A DNA stretch of 64,000 nucleotides from NCBI GenBank assembly GCA_028532985.1, contig JANCIK010000003.1:1250001-1314000 (forward strand), read 5' to 3'. The notes beneath the pieces were generated by a model that worked only from the letters and a program-made list of their open reading frames with translations, was not told the origin of the DNA and searched no databases. Shown piece after piece: positions 9,347 to 20,500 of the stretch. The position numbers and the translations under genes are program-made. Position 1 is the stretch's first letter, and each line of letters begins with the position of its first letter. The stretch is from Stropharia rugosoannulata. Its lineage: Eukaryota > Basidiomycota > Agaricomycetes > Agaricales > Strophariaceae.

Positions 9347-10888
9347 ATGTTCCCCCACAGACGTCTTTCTTCCTCCCTCCGACCATGCCTGCGGAACGTT
9401 CCTCGCCTGTTGGCGAGCTCTTCTGCTACAATTCAACGTCGGGGCCTTGCTGCCTCGCTCTCCGTGAAGTATACTACCGCTGTCGCGTCGACGGCTGAAC
9501 TCCAGGTTGACACCATTGAGGAAAACGAGTTATCCCAACCGGAAACAGACAGCGCAGCCCAACCTACCTCTTACCGAGAGTTCATGGAGAAAATTGGATA
9601 CAAATATCAGTATGCTTACCCTATGTCCTATCTTGGAAGCACAGTTGAGTTCGTCTATCCTAATATGGATTGCTTCCGCGACTTACCGAAGCTCACTTTA
9701 GCCATTCCCCATGAACCCTTCTTTCAAGCCTCCTCCTCCTATATCTGACGAACAGAAGGAGGTCATTTTCCGTCTTTACATCTCACACCGACTGGAAAAT
9801 GGTCCTCGCCGATTAGCAAAACGCTTCAATATTAGTTTAAAACGCGTTAATGCTATAATTCGCTTAAAGTTGCTGGAGAAAACGTACGAAAAGCAGGTTA
9901 GTTATAGTTATATACTTCTATTGCTTTCCAGCGGATGTCGGCTCGCGACTACCCGCTTATATGATGCTTTTTTCGATTAGTCTTATAGACACATACATGG
10001 TTACAACTCGTAATCTCTGAATAACTTTCATATGATTTTATATGTTAAAAACCTAACTAACTTCGCCTTTTGCTCTACAGGTAAATGGCATGTCCTCTCC
10101 TGTTATTCAATGACTAATGTAGTGTCCTATCACTGACATTATGTATAGACGGTTAGCACTTTCACATCTTTTCAAGCTTAGTGGATTAACGTTCATTTCT
10201 CCGTAGAAACGAAAGCTACAAACCGGCTTCCAGGTCGGCATGGAGCGTCTGCTGGGCGCGACGACGCACAGCAGTGTTCCTGATCTCAAACAGCAGCTCA
10301 TGAAAACTGCCCAGTGGCTTGAAGGGCAGCTCGGAACTCCAGCCAGTCGGGTTACTGATCGCCTTGATCCCCTTCATCCGTCTTTCGAACCTCCGGAGGT
10401 CAATGTTCTGCGGTCAGACGTTCATAAGGCGGATATACTGGAAGAAGAAGAACGACGTGACGCGAGCATTGCTCATTATGAACGACTTTATTGGGAATCT
10501 GTTCAGGAAGACGGTAGAGTAAGTAATCATATTCTTATTGCTTTCAAGATATTAATATCCGTGTATAAAGGAACCGCTTATGCCATCTATTCTGCAAACT
10601 GAGAAGCAGAGGGCTCAAATGAGGAAGTTGAACGCCGAGGCCAAAGCTAGCAGGCAGTTCTTGGTACACAAACCCCAAACTGAGTTCTTGAGACGGCCCC
10701 AGAAACAGGCGACCTTTGTCGTTGGGCGGCCCCGTGGTCGTAAAGGTCCAGTCACCAAATTCTTGGATGTCGGTGGTCAGTTTATGGATCTTGAAGAACG
10801 CATCAGAGCGTTGTCTCTTTCTCAGCGTAGGGCTGCTAAACGGCAGAGGAAGGCTGAGGAAGAGAAGAACTTGTATGTGAAGCCTTAA
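9347..10888 (+). CDS. Mitochondrial small ribosomal subunit protein mS35 (Bot1/Rsm24-like)
   Basis: Exons 9347-9643, 9702-9896, 10207-10518 and 10571-10888 give 373 residues. The N terminus is rich in Arg, Ser and Leu and almost free of acid (MFPHRRLSSSLRPCLRNV), typical of a mitochondrial targeting peptide, which supports the start at 9347 rather than the in-frame ATG at 9266. The core matches the Bot1 family: YREFMEKIGY, PMNPSFKPPPPIS, ISLKRVNAIIRLK, FQVGMERLLG. A highly basic C terminus fits rRNA contact. In yeast the homologue Rsm24 is part of the mitochondrial small subunit; fission yeast Bot1 is needed for mitochondrial translation. The second gap is 310 nt, much longer than other introns here, and contains an internal AG|GT junction (see findings). 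Confidence 0.82.
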
Positions 10889-10977
10889 GCTCTGTTTCTT
10901 GGTTCCTATTGCTATCGATCATGTCTTATTACTAATAGTACGCTGTCAAATATTATATCCCTTTCACTTCGTTGTGG

Positions 10978-11444
10978 TCAACAAATGGATCCTTGTAAAC
11001 CAATGCCGTATAACGTAATTCTTCCAAAAAAGTCAGAGCTGGTTTCGAAGATGAGTTTGAGAACGGAGGTGCCGTTGTGTAACAAATTTAGTTCGGCGGG
11101 AACGATATCAAAAGTCTGCCGACGGTTCACGTCCTCGGGGTAAATTGTAGAGACCAAAATCCACTCTTTACTGTCTTCGCCGAGTGGTACATAGATCCCA
11201 CATTGAGTGCCTACAAAACCTCCTTGGAAAGTTAATGATAAACGTCTAGGAACGACGCGGTTGCTGAATCCCAATTGAACGAATTGGGGTAAACCCTTCA
11301 TTTTCTTGTTAGCTATCAACGTTCATGTATAGAATCACTGTTTTCACTGACTTGTTGAGAGGTCCAACACGTTTCTGGGCTGTTATCGATTAGGTTCTTT
11401 TTTCCTGTCGATTTTTCGAGTGTGGAGCTAACCCTGGCCAACAT
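10978..11444 (-). CDS. NR2C2AP-like discoidin-fold protein
   Basis: Two exons (11444-11352 and 11295-10978) give 136 residues, close to the 139 of human NR2C2AP (TRA16). Matching features are the N-terminal box NLIDNSPETCWTSQQG, the strand RRLSLTFQGGFVG, the PEDVNRRQTFDI loop and the C-terminal LIFETSSDFFGRITLYGIGLQG. The family has a galactose-binding-like (discoidin) fold. The human protein is described as a repressor partner of nuclear receptor TR4, which fungi lack, so the fungal role must be different and is unknown. The gene is convergent with mS35, with 89 bp between stop codons. Confidence 0.75.
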
Positions 11445-11648
11445 ATTAATTTTCAGAGCTTACACAATAGAGAAGAGATGAATAAAGACTTTATCGATGT
11501 GCTTGAATCAATTAGAGAAACAAATTTCGTGTCCTCCATCATCGTTGTAGAAGACAAAATGACCGTGTGAACTTTTAATCCGTATTTCGTGGGTGGAATA
11601 AGGTGGAATAACAGCAATGAGCACTCCATCATTCATTAGCGCCCATCA

Positions 11649-11656
11649 TATAAAAG
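11649..11656 (+). promoter_or_regulatory. TATA box of the phosphatase gene
   Basis: TATAAAAG lies 34 bp upstream of the first ATG at 11683, which implies a very short 5' leader. If transcription starts 30 bp or more downstream of the box, the second ATG (11686) may be the real start. Confidence 0.55.
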
Positions 11657-11682
11657 TCTTCTTGTACCCCTATTAGAGGCTT

Positions 11683-13008
11683 ATGATGTCCACAACTCCA
11701 CAGAAGCTACCGAAATGGTTATCGAAAGCTACGGATTCGAAAAATCATATCAGGACGGGTTTGCATGCGCTCGCTGTTCGCGAATCAAACCGCATCGCTG
11801 CTCGTCAAGCATCTGAAGGGCTGGACCCTGAACGAGATGTGAACGTTCGTACTCTTCTCATTGACTGATATTGTTCCTGTCTCAAACTCTCAGTACAGGA
11901 CGAGGTTTATCGTCTAATCAACCACTACTCGGTCTCTTCAGGTGCACAAGCGAGAAACATGGAAATGAACCGATATACAGATATCCTCCCTTATGACCGC
12001 ACGCGCACGGTGGTATATTCTGGAAATGGTATTTCTCGTCCTCAGAACTCGGAAAAGTCGACACATGCTAGATATCTTAATGCGAACTGGGTTCTTGAAC
12101 GATTTGGCCATAAATGGTGGATTGCGGCGCAGGCACCCTTAAAGCACACGGCACATGCTTTTCTAAGTGCCATGATTCAGTCATCTGTGCATCCTTCAAA
12201 TATACCTCCGTTACCCACCTCTGGCCCTGGATCAACGCGTACCTCTAGAATACGCACCGCGGTTCAGCTCACACGCAATATTGAGAGTGGCCGCAAAAAG
12301 GCTGACGTTTACTTTCCATCGGAAGTTGGCCAATCTTGGATTCTGTACCCTGAGCAGGGATGCACTGAACCTGCCATTAAAGTGACGCTCCTTAACAAGA
12401 AAACGATAAAAGAGGCGCACTGTGTTCAGAGCACCGTTTCTATCCATATCCTGTCACAAAAGGCTTCGCAGTCCGATACCTCTTCATCGGTTAATGATGA
12501 AACTATCAATCCAAACGACCAAGATATCCTCTTCCAGCACCTCCTATATATGTCATGGCCTGACCACGGAGTACCGGGCCCAGAAGATCGCGAGAGTCTC
12601 ATGGCTTTCATCCGTCTTGTGGATACGACAAATAGAGATAAATCACTCTGTCGACTCCATCCCAATGCCACCCCTGACCACTCTTGTGTAGAACTCGATC
12701 CTGACCCTCCTATAGTCATTGGATGTTCCGCAGGAGTGGGACGCACCGGCTCATTCATCGCTATCTCGTCCCTGCTACGCGAATATGGGTTTTTACCCCC
12801 AGCTGCACATCCAACACTGTCGTCTGTTCTGCAGCCGTCAATTTTAGGTCCGCTCCCTAAAGAGTTTGAAGAAGATAAGGTTCTACAGGAGATCGACTCA
12901 TTGAGAGAACAACGCCCTGGAATGGTCCAGAAAGATGGGCAAGCAATCCTCATCTATGAGGTACTAATTAGCATGTTTTCCAAAGCTACTAGTCAGCCAT
13001 TCACGTAA
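11683..13008 (+). CDS. Protein tyrosine phosphatase with altered signature (GCSAGVGR)
   Basis: Exons 11683-11838 and 11899-13008 give 421 residues. Classical PTP landmarks are in order: a substrate-loop-like region (YTDILPYDRTRTVV, then YLNANWVLE), KWWIAAQAPL, the WPD loop SWPDHGVPGPED, the P-loop around Cys328 (VIGCSAGVGRTGSF) with Arg334, and the Q-loop EQRPGMVQKDGQ. The His that normally precedes the catalytic Cys is Gly327. The other catalytic residues are intact, so activity is likely but the Cys pKa may differ. A Ser/Thr/Asp-rich insert separates the WPD loop from the preceding strand. No membrane segment or targeting signal is seen, so a soluble signalling phosphatase is likely. Its substrate is unknown. 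Confidence 0.88.
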
Positions 13009-13641
13009 AATTCATCTCCACATTGCCTACTCTATATTTTTGGTGTTGCTATTTCACCGCCATATTCTTGCACTCCTTAATTCTCCAGGTCGGTCCATGG
13101 CGCACTCTGTTTATGAAAATACTGCCTGACCTTTATGTTATCGCATGGGGACCATTTCCCCAACTAGCTCAAGAGGCTGCGGACTCACGGAGATGCTGGT
13201 CAGGAGTTCGTCTTGCTACATACTTCGTTATTTTGCTGAACATCATTGGTTTGAGTACATGGATCTATGTACCACCAGGGCAACGGTTAGAGTACTAGTA
13301 GCTCAGCATGCCCGTAACATACCCGTTGTACTGTACATATATGACCTCTGCGAAAAAATTGCCCTATCTGTTAGGCTTTTGATACTTGTACGGGGGAAAA
13401 TAGCCAGGAAGTTCCGTTTCATGGTCATTCGTGAGATACACATGGAGGTCACCGGGCATGGACGGATATAAAGAGCCCACAAAGGTCTAAAAAGGCGTCA
13501 TGCAGTTAATAAGCCGGAGAGATAACATATCCCTTTTAAAGCTTGAGAGTCTCGTATATAGATTTCATGTTGATTAGATCAGGCTCTCGCATTGTGGTAC
13601 AACGTCTTCACCTCCTCCGTCAAGTCCCAAGTCGAAACATC
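13009..13641. other. Intergenic stretch, no gene supported
   Basis: Two overlapping short frames (from 13023 and 13145) have no known domain and no consistent splice partners. The stretch holds the 3' end of the phosphatase transcript and the promoter of the quinone reductase. Confidence 0.4.
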
Positions 13642-15017
13642 ATGTCTCTTCCAACTAATGTCGAAGCTATCACCATCCCACATGTATGTCTCTTTTCCTT
13701 TCACCTGTGCCGCTGCCGCCGTAAGTTGTACTGCTAATGGACTCTACCTTGCAGACAGGGGGCGTCGAAGTTCTTCAAAAGACAACTATCCCGTTCCCCA
13801 AAGTCAACCCTGTTGACATCGTGATCAAGGTATGGGTAGCGTTTATCTCCGCGTAATGCCGTGACATCATACATCAACAGGTCGAATACTGCGGCATCAA
13901 TTTCATTGACACTTACTACAGGTCAGCCGCGACGATATAAACAGCCGCGAGAGGCTCGTGCTAAACCTACAGTTTTATGGGTTTCCAGACAAGGTTTATA
14001 CAAGTATCAGGAATTTCCGGCCATTATCGGGAAGGAGACGTCAGGCATTATAGCTGCGTTGCCCACCGATCCTTCTGTGCTGAATAATGAAACGTTCAAG
14101 ACCCAGGGATTCAAAGTAGGCGGAAAAGTCGCAGCCGTACGTTGCTCACTCTCATTATGCTACTTAATTGGTATTGACAATGTTCCCGTAGGATTTCCTT
14201 GGAACACATGCTACTTATATCTCTGTCCCCTGGAAGAATGTCTATCCAGTACCTGAAGCTGTGTCTACCGAGCTAGCGGCGGCGTCGCTCCTGCAGGGTT
14301 TGACTGCTGTAACTTTTTTCGAAGAAGCGTATAAAGTCAAGAAAGACGATGTAATTCTTGTCCATACTGTTGCTGGTGGCCTTGGTCTACTCTTTGCGCA
14401 GCTCGGGAAGCGCATAGGCGCTACTGTTATCGGCACGACATCATCGCAAGAGAAGGCAGAACTGGCGAGAGCTAACGGTGCTGACCATATCATTCTATAC
14501 CCTATCGAAGACACAGTCCAAAGAGTACTTGAACTCACTAACGGCGAAGGTGTTGATGCAGTGTTCGATGGAGTGGGCAAAGACACGTATGTCTTTTCTT
14601 TCTTCAAATTTTTATAGGTTCAACATTAACATCTCAATAGGTTTGACAACAACTTCAAGCTCATAAAACGCAAAGGCACAATAGTTTCTGTTGGGAACGC
14701 ATCCGGAGCTGTCGCTCCTTTCTCGGTGCCAAAGCTCGTTGAGAAAAACGTGAAACTGCTGCGCCCTACGTAGGAATAAACACAATTCTACTTCTGGCAC
14801 GGTACTTACGAACTACTACAGAATGTCCAACTATGTCTATACTCCAGAAGAAGCCGCGCATTACGGGAAGATTTTGTTCAACCTCATTGAGACTGGCGCG
14901 CTCAAGATCAAGATCTTCAAGGAGTATCCTTTCACGGAAGAAGGCGCGAGGGCAGCTCAGAGCGATCTCACTGAGCGCGGAGGAAAGACTACCGGAAAGT
15001 TACTGATAAAAATTTAA
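13642..15017 (+). CDS. NADPH:quinone oxidoreductase, zeta-crystallin type
   Basis: Seven exons (13642-13683, 13755-13829, 13881-13921, 13989-14136, 14192-14586, 14641-14769, 14822-15017) give 341 residues with all phases consistent, close to the usual length for this MDR enzyme. It starts with the GroES-like domain (TIPHTGGVEVLQ, CGINFIDTYYRQGLY, FPAIIGKETSGII). The nucleotide-binding fold follows with HTVAGGLGLLFAQLGK, GTTSSQEKAELAR and DAVFDGVGKDTFD. The glycine-rich AGGLGLL motif and the lack of zinc-ligand cysteines place it in the zinc-free QOR branch. It reduces quinones with NADPH, usually in the cytosol, as a detoxifying step. The first exon encodes only 14 residues. Confidence 0.92.
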
Positions 15018-15148
15018 TGTAACGTTATATACGGGCAAGGTCTTAGATAAACCTAAACGCGAAGATGCCAAATTACTTATGAGCTCATATTGTCATGTTG
15101 GCAGTCTGTCGTTTAATGGAAACACGATTGTAGATCGACTAAATTTCG

Positions 15149-16910
15149 TCAGGAATCCAATGTACTTTGTCTCGCCTCTGTCTTTGCCATAATTGCAGCC
15201 GAAACCTGTGCTTCGAGATCATGATGCCAGACTGGCTCGAATATGCCACTAAGGCGTTTTTCTATATCTTCGGCATCAAACCCTCCTGGGCCATAATTAT
15301 CGTAGATATTTCCCACGTCGATGCTCCTTTGCAAAACCATATTAGCGCGAGGTGGCCGAAGCTCATCGTAGATGCTAAGAGCGGTCTAATACTTGTCAAT
15401 ATATGGTCATCATAAAGTGGGAAATGCTTACCTCCAGGTTCATTTTATTGGTATGTGAAAGCACAAGTAGGCGGGAAAGCGTATAAACGTCTTCGAAGCC
15501 TTGTCCAACGCCAGCACCCATGTGAGGAAGCATTCCATGTGCCTTTAAAAATGTTATATGTGTGTCAGAACACAATGAGGCAGCATATGAAACTCACAGC
15601 GTCACCGATCAAAACGATACTGCCCTTGACGAAGGAAGGAAGCGGAGGATACAATGTATGGATAGACCATCTACTGGGGTTTTTCATGCATTTGAGCATT
15701 AATCTGACGTCGTTTCCACACCCTCTAAATGCATCAATCAATTCCTGTTGGTCAACGCTTTTGACCCATGGCTGAGGAAGTTCTGGAGAGATTGTGTTGC
15801 TGACCACGCGATTAAACGCAACGATATTCAGCTGTTGATATTATCTTATAAGCGACGAAGTAGCACGAGAAGACGGTTCATTCACCGTTGTATTATCCCT
15901 AATCGGGAAGGTAATGATGTGCTTTTTACCAATTTTCAACCTTCATGGGTCTTATGACTTGGAGAACAACTGACCTGATTCATACCCATCCAGTTATGGG
16001 GACGTAAGACGTCAGTCTTAAAACCTTCGGCCTTCAGTGCTTCGATTGACACCAGGCCACGGTAAGCATAAGTATTTGCAAAACCCATCCGTGCAGCTCC
16101 TTCCCCTACCACAGCGGCGCGTGTCACACTCTTTATACCATCCGCACCAATAATTAGATCAGCTTCGTGAGTATCCCCGTCTGCGAAGTGGAGGCGTCCT
16201 CCCCCGGATTCCAATTGTTCCACGGAGATTACGCGTTTGTTGAAATGGGCGATCTTGGGATCCAAGAGAGGTACCAGGGCTTGCAAGAAAACAGGCCTTT
16301 CGAAGGGTTAACTACTACGAAAAACTAATGTGGGGTGTTTGAATTTTACCGATATATTCCAACACCTTCATGTTTGCCTTCGAGAGCGAATTTATTATAC
16401 TAACATATATTCGTTTGCTGAGAAGTAATCATATTTAGGAGTATGACGTACATCCAATATTAATTTGTGTTCGCCTTGAATCGGAACGTAGCAGAATAGG
16501 CGTTGATTCGACTTCACTTCTTTTATCTTCGTATAAACCGCATCAAGCAAACCGAGCCCTTGTAAAGCTCGCAACGCGTTTGGACCTGATTTAAATCAGT
16601 TAGAGTACAGCGTATAAACCTTTTTGCAGGTGATGGGATTTTACCGAGGCCGACTCCTGCCCCGATTTCTTCGAATTTTGACTACATCAGAGGGCCATCT
16701 TGTTAAAAGCAGAAGAGCATTTCGATGAGCAGTGTACTGCACCGTAGCTTCAAAAATGTGAACATCTATCCCTTCTCTAGCTAATGCAATGGCACTTGAA
16801 TGATTATAATCAGAACAAGCGTACTGTAGCGTAGTGAAAATGTGTTACCAAGCAAGTCCGCACATTCCAGCACCTACAATAGCAACTTTAAAGTCATTTA
16901 TGTGTTGCAT
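15149..16910 (-). CDS. FAD-dependent monooxygenase, salicylate-hydroxylase-like
   Basis: Ten exons on the minus strand (16910-16849, 16794-16743, 16681-16645, 16585-16452, 16399-16350, 16296-15975, 15921-15886, 15831-15598, 15542-15432, 15385-15149) give 424 residues with all phases consistent. It has the three group-A flavoprotein signatures: the GxGxxG dinucleotide motif KVAIVGAGMCGLACAIALA, the DG motif ADLIIGADGIKS, and the GD motif VLIGDAAHGMLPHMGAGVGQG. The middle carries EEIGAGVGLGPNALRAL, typical of salicylate hydroxylase and related fungal enzymes. It likely hydroxylates an aromatic substrate using NAD(P)H. The substrate cannot be told from sequence. It is convergent with the quinone reductase (131 bp apart); a shared role in aromatic or quinone metabolism is possible but unproven. 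Confidence 0.88.
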
Positions 16911-17523
16911 CTCTCAATGTAATTTTGCGCTACGAGTTGAAGAGGGGTGGACGTCTCCGTTATCAAAGCATGTATGTCATATAATCTTTATATATGCGCC
17001 AGAGACCGGCTTTATTGTGAGCTACTGGACCGATGCAACACATGGTGTGATTCTATCTTTACTAGTGTTAACTTTACGCACATAGAAGGTAAGTCGAGCA
17101 CGAACCTACAAACCAGTGGCGAAGGTCGAACAAGCGTGGAGGCTCGTGGCATCTGCGAAGGAGTTTTAGGTAATTCAATCCAGTCGGCCTCGGTATTGCC
17201 AGTCGTTTAATGACGATAGCTTTGATGAGATGAGAACAGACAATCTGAAAAAAGGACAGTTATACAGAACCCCCATCAAGTATTTATATTAACGCTCATC
17301 AATGGACACGTGCTTGCGGGGGCTCAACATCAACGTCAAGTGCACATCCTGCGGGAAATTCGAAGAGTGAGTAGTCCTCCTGATGAGACCCAGTGAATCA
17401 AGATTGATTTGAAACAGGATAGATAATGTTGAATATACAGTGCGTTATCGGTCAGTAAAACATGATCTAATGTACAATGCCAGATGCAGCGATATTCCAG
17501 AAGATGAATATAGTACTAGAAGG
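16911..17523. other. Intergenic: monooxygenase promoter side
   Basis: No supported gene. Short frames at 16834-17210 overlap the 5' end of the monooxygenase and have no domain. The segment must contain the monooxygenase promoter and the 3' end of the deubiquitinase transcript. Confidence 0.4.
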
Positions 17524-20500
17524 TTAATCGGTGTCTAGTAATGAAGCATCGAAGCGGTTGACTGTGTCAACTACATCGGCGCCCTTTCGAGCAAACACGA
17601 GCTACAAAGATAATTAAGATTACATTATTAATTTAGACGTGTGAAGGTATCTCACCAGATAAGGATTTGCCGTGTCTCCAGTTGTATCAGCAAGAACCTC
17701 TTCCTTAGATACGACAGTTACGTCCGAATCGTTGTATTTGAACCATGAATCAGGAGCTTCGGGAAGATGCCGAGAGTAGAAGAAATAGTGACCCCAAGAC
17801 GGGGATGACCCGCGATGAATAAAAACAGAAGTAAGCTCATATGCAGCTTCTGTAGAGTTACTCCATATCGCTTCTAGTTCTTCTTTGAGTTCATGGATTC
17901 GAGCACGTAGTTGGTCTATCTCCGCTTGAATTCTGGCCTTTTCATCGACCATCCCTCGTAGAACTTCAGCGTCAATACCAGGTATAGACGCAGACTGCAG
18001 TCTGGTCAAGAAGGTACGAGTATTCTCAAGTGAAGTTGCGAAAGGTGAATCCTTATCACGGATTAGCTTATGAGTAGAGTTGACGACGACCAGGCACATA
18101 CCTTGCCTTCGGCAAGTAAGCGAACGCGCTCTCTGCAAGCGGTAAGCTCCCATTGTATAGCCTTTGACCTCGCCTTCTTCGCAGGATCAGCAGTATCGAG
18201 GAATCGATCCATGTAAAGGTTTTCTCCGAACTTGACATATGCTTGGGACTTGTAGGGTTGAAGAGTCTCCCGGTTGAATTGTACTCGCTATATGCGCGCT
18301 AGTAAGTGGCAAAAACAGACATCTGGTGATACATTGAAAGCAAACCTGCAGCTGAATTTGTAGTATAGGTGGGAGATCTACAAGGGTAACTTCCATTCTC
18401 GCTTTACGACCTTCAAATTCGACTATATCATCGAAATAGCCGCTCAAGCCGTCGTAAATATCAACCCCGTCATTTGTGACATTCACGGGCAAGTGCGAGA
18501 ACAGATCCTCTTTCTCGTGCGTAGATGTCCGGGATTGCTGTGCGTTCGCGCCCGTTAGGCGTTGCCGAATTTTGCCATAGAATAGACTGAATGTATCGGT
18601 TAATATTTTACCTTAAAACAGCTGAAAGGTGGATTCTACCTCTTCACGACGCTGGTTTTGTCGGAGCTTTCACTCATGCTCTCAAAGTTCAGCAAAGCTG
18701 TCTCTATTTGGAACATACAATTATCCATGCATTCCGCGACGTCATGCTGCCTCCCTATAAATTTGTGACATCAGTGATACAAACACTATTGGAAGTGATA
18801 CTTACCAAACATCATAGTAGAGTCGTTTTCGGTGGGCTTCCGGGGAAGTGGTGGTTTAGGACGTGGAGATTCAGACATCTTCACGTCACCATCCCTGTCC
18901 AGTCCTTTCGAAGACCCTTCCTGAGGCTCTGGAGAAATTCGCGTTCGTGTTGTGACAACAATGAAGCCGTCTTTATCTTGAGGCGACTGGGATATGGGGC
19001 TATCAACCTCCATTGCACTTTTTGAGCGGTCGAGGTCTCGCGGTCGTTTGCCAAGGACTGAGCTTGACTTGGGATTTGTAGGAGATGACGGGGGTATAAC
19101 AGAAGATCCGAGGTGGCCTGTCCGAGAAGGTCCATCGTCAACAAGAGTGGCATCTGTATCATTGGAAGATTCGGTTCCACCCTTATCAATTTCTTCCTCC
19201 TCTTCATCTCTTGACGTGACAAGTGCCAACTTCGCCAACTCGATTGTAGGTGTTACGGCAGCCGTTTCGGAGTACTCGAGCTTATAAAATAGGTCGGCAA
19301 GTTGATTGATGACTAGATTGCTTGGTCAGAAAGTAATCAGGGGGAAAGTTTTTAAATTTGCTACATTTGCGCGAGCGAATGACCTCGCGTCTAGAAACCA
19401 AACGTCCACCTACTCGATGACGCTTCAACTCCTCATCCGTCAATTTTTCGTCATCTAGAGCCTTCAGATCAAGCTTAGACATAGGTAACACTGCTTCCCT
19501 GAGTGACTTGATGGTGTAGAAATACTGGCGATATGCAATGTTGAGACACTGATTTTTGGAAGAAAAGTTGGACGTACTTGAAGTAGAGAATTGAGGTAGC
19601 ATGTATTTCCTAACTGGTTAAGTCCTCTGGGGAAATCCTGTCTTGTAGGTGGTACAATATCACCAGCTGGAACCAGAATATCAGGGTTAACAACAAAAGA
19701 TGTGACCAATAAATAGCAACACACGATCCATTCCAGTTGAAATAAATTGCCGTAGGCGGTCACTATCTCGCACCTCCGCAATGACTGTCATGGCTTCCCG
19801 CATTTTGTCCAGTTGTATGGGAGTTTCTTCCACCTGAATACGTAACGGACGTTAGAAGCCAAAGAAATTTATTGACCAGTCCACCAACCCGCATGTTGTA
19901 GACGGTAATCAGCATATGGTCATCGACTGTATTAGGAACCTCTAAGGTATCATAAGCCCTGTTAGGGTTCATGTACTTATTTTTGTCATTCTCCCAAGCT
20001 CTCTTCAGATTGACGCTGCCCCGATATTCTGCAAGTATTCTGAATGAATCAGTGGCGAGTTTCTGTGTTTCGTATCCGTGCTCGGAGTCACGCCATGATC
20101 GCTTTATACATTCCTTCCAGGCGTTTTCAACGAAGTCATCAGGGATATCTTCATCATAATCCAAATGGAGGACATTGTCTGATCCGAAACCGAGAGTGGT
20201 TGCAGCTGTTTTAACATCTTCTAAAGTGAAGCGATCACGCGATTGCTCCATTACAAGCAACTCTTGCAACTCGGTTGGACAGTCCCCAAACTCTTGGAAA
20301 CGCTTCACTATTTCGGTGAGATAGGTGAAATACTGAGGCGTCTTTTCAGGATCACAGCGACATTGGGCCATATAGGCAAATACCAAAAGTTCTTTGAAAG
20401 CCCGAATTCTAATTAGCTGAACATGAATTTATTAATTTAATACACACCAGGGGAGAACGAGATTGGCGTGAGACCAAGTCCGTGCCATTCCACCTTGAGA

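Noticed and set aside
13023..13471. Two frames after the phosphatase gene with hydrophobic stretches
   Set aside because: No domain, and no in-phase splice links to the phosphatase or to each other.
13642..16910. Quinone reductase plus FAD monooxygenase as part of a secondary-metabolite cluster (with the methyltransferase at 32957)
   Set aside because: There is no core synthase, transporter or cluster regulator. The genes between are housekeeping, and the methyltransferase is 16 kb away.
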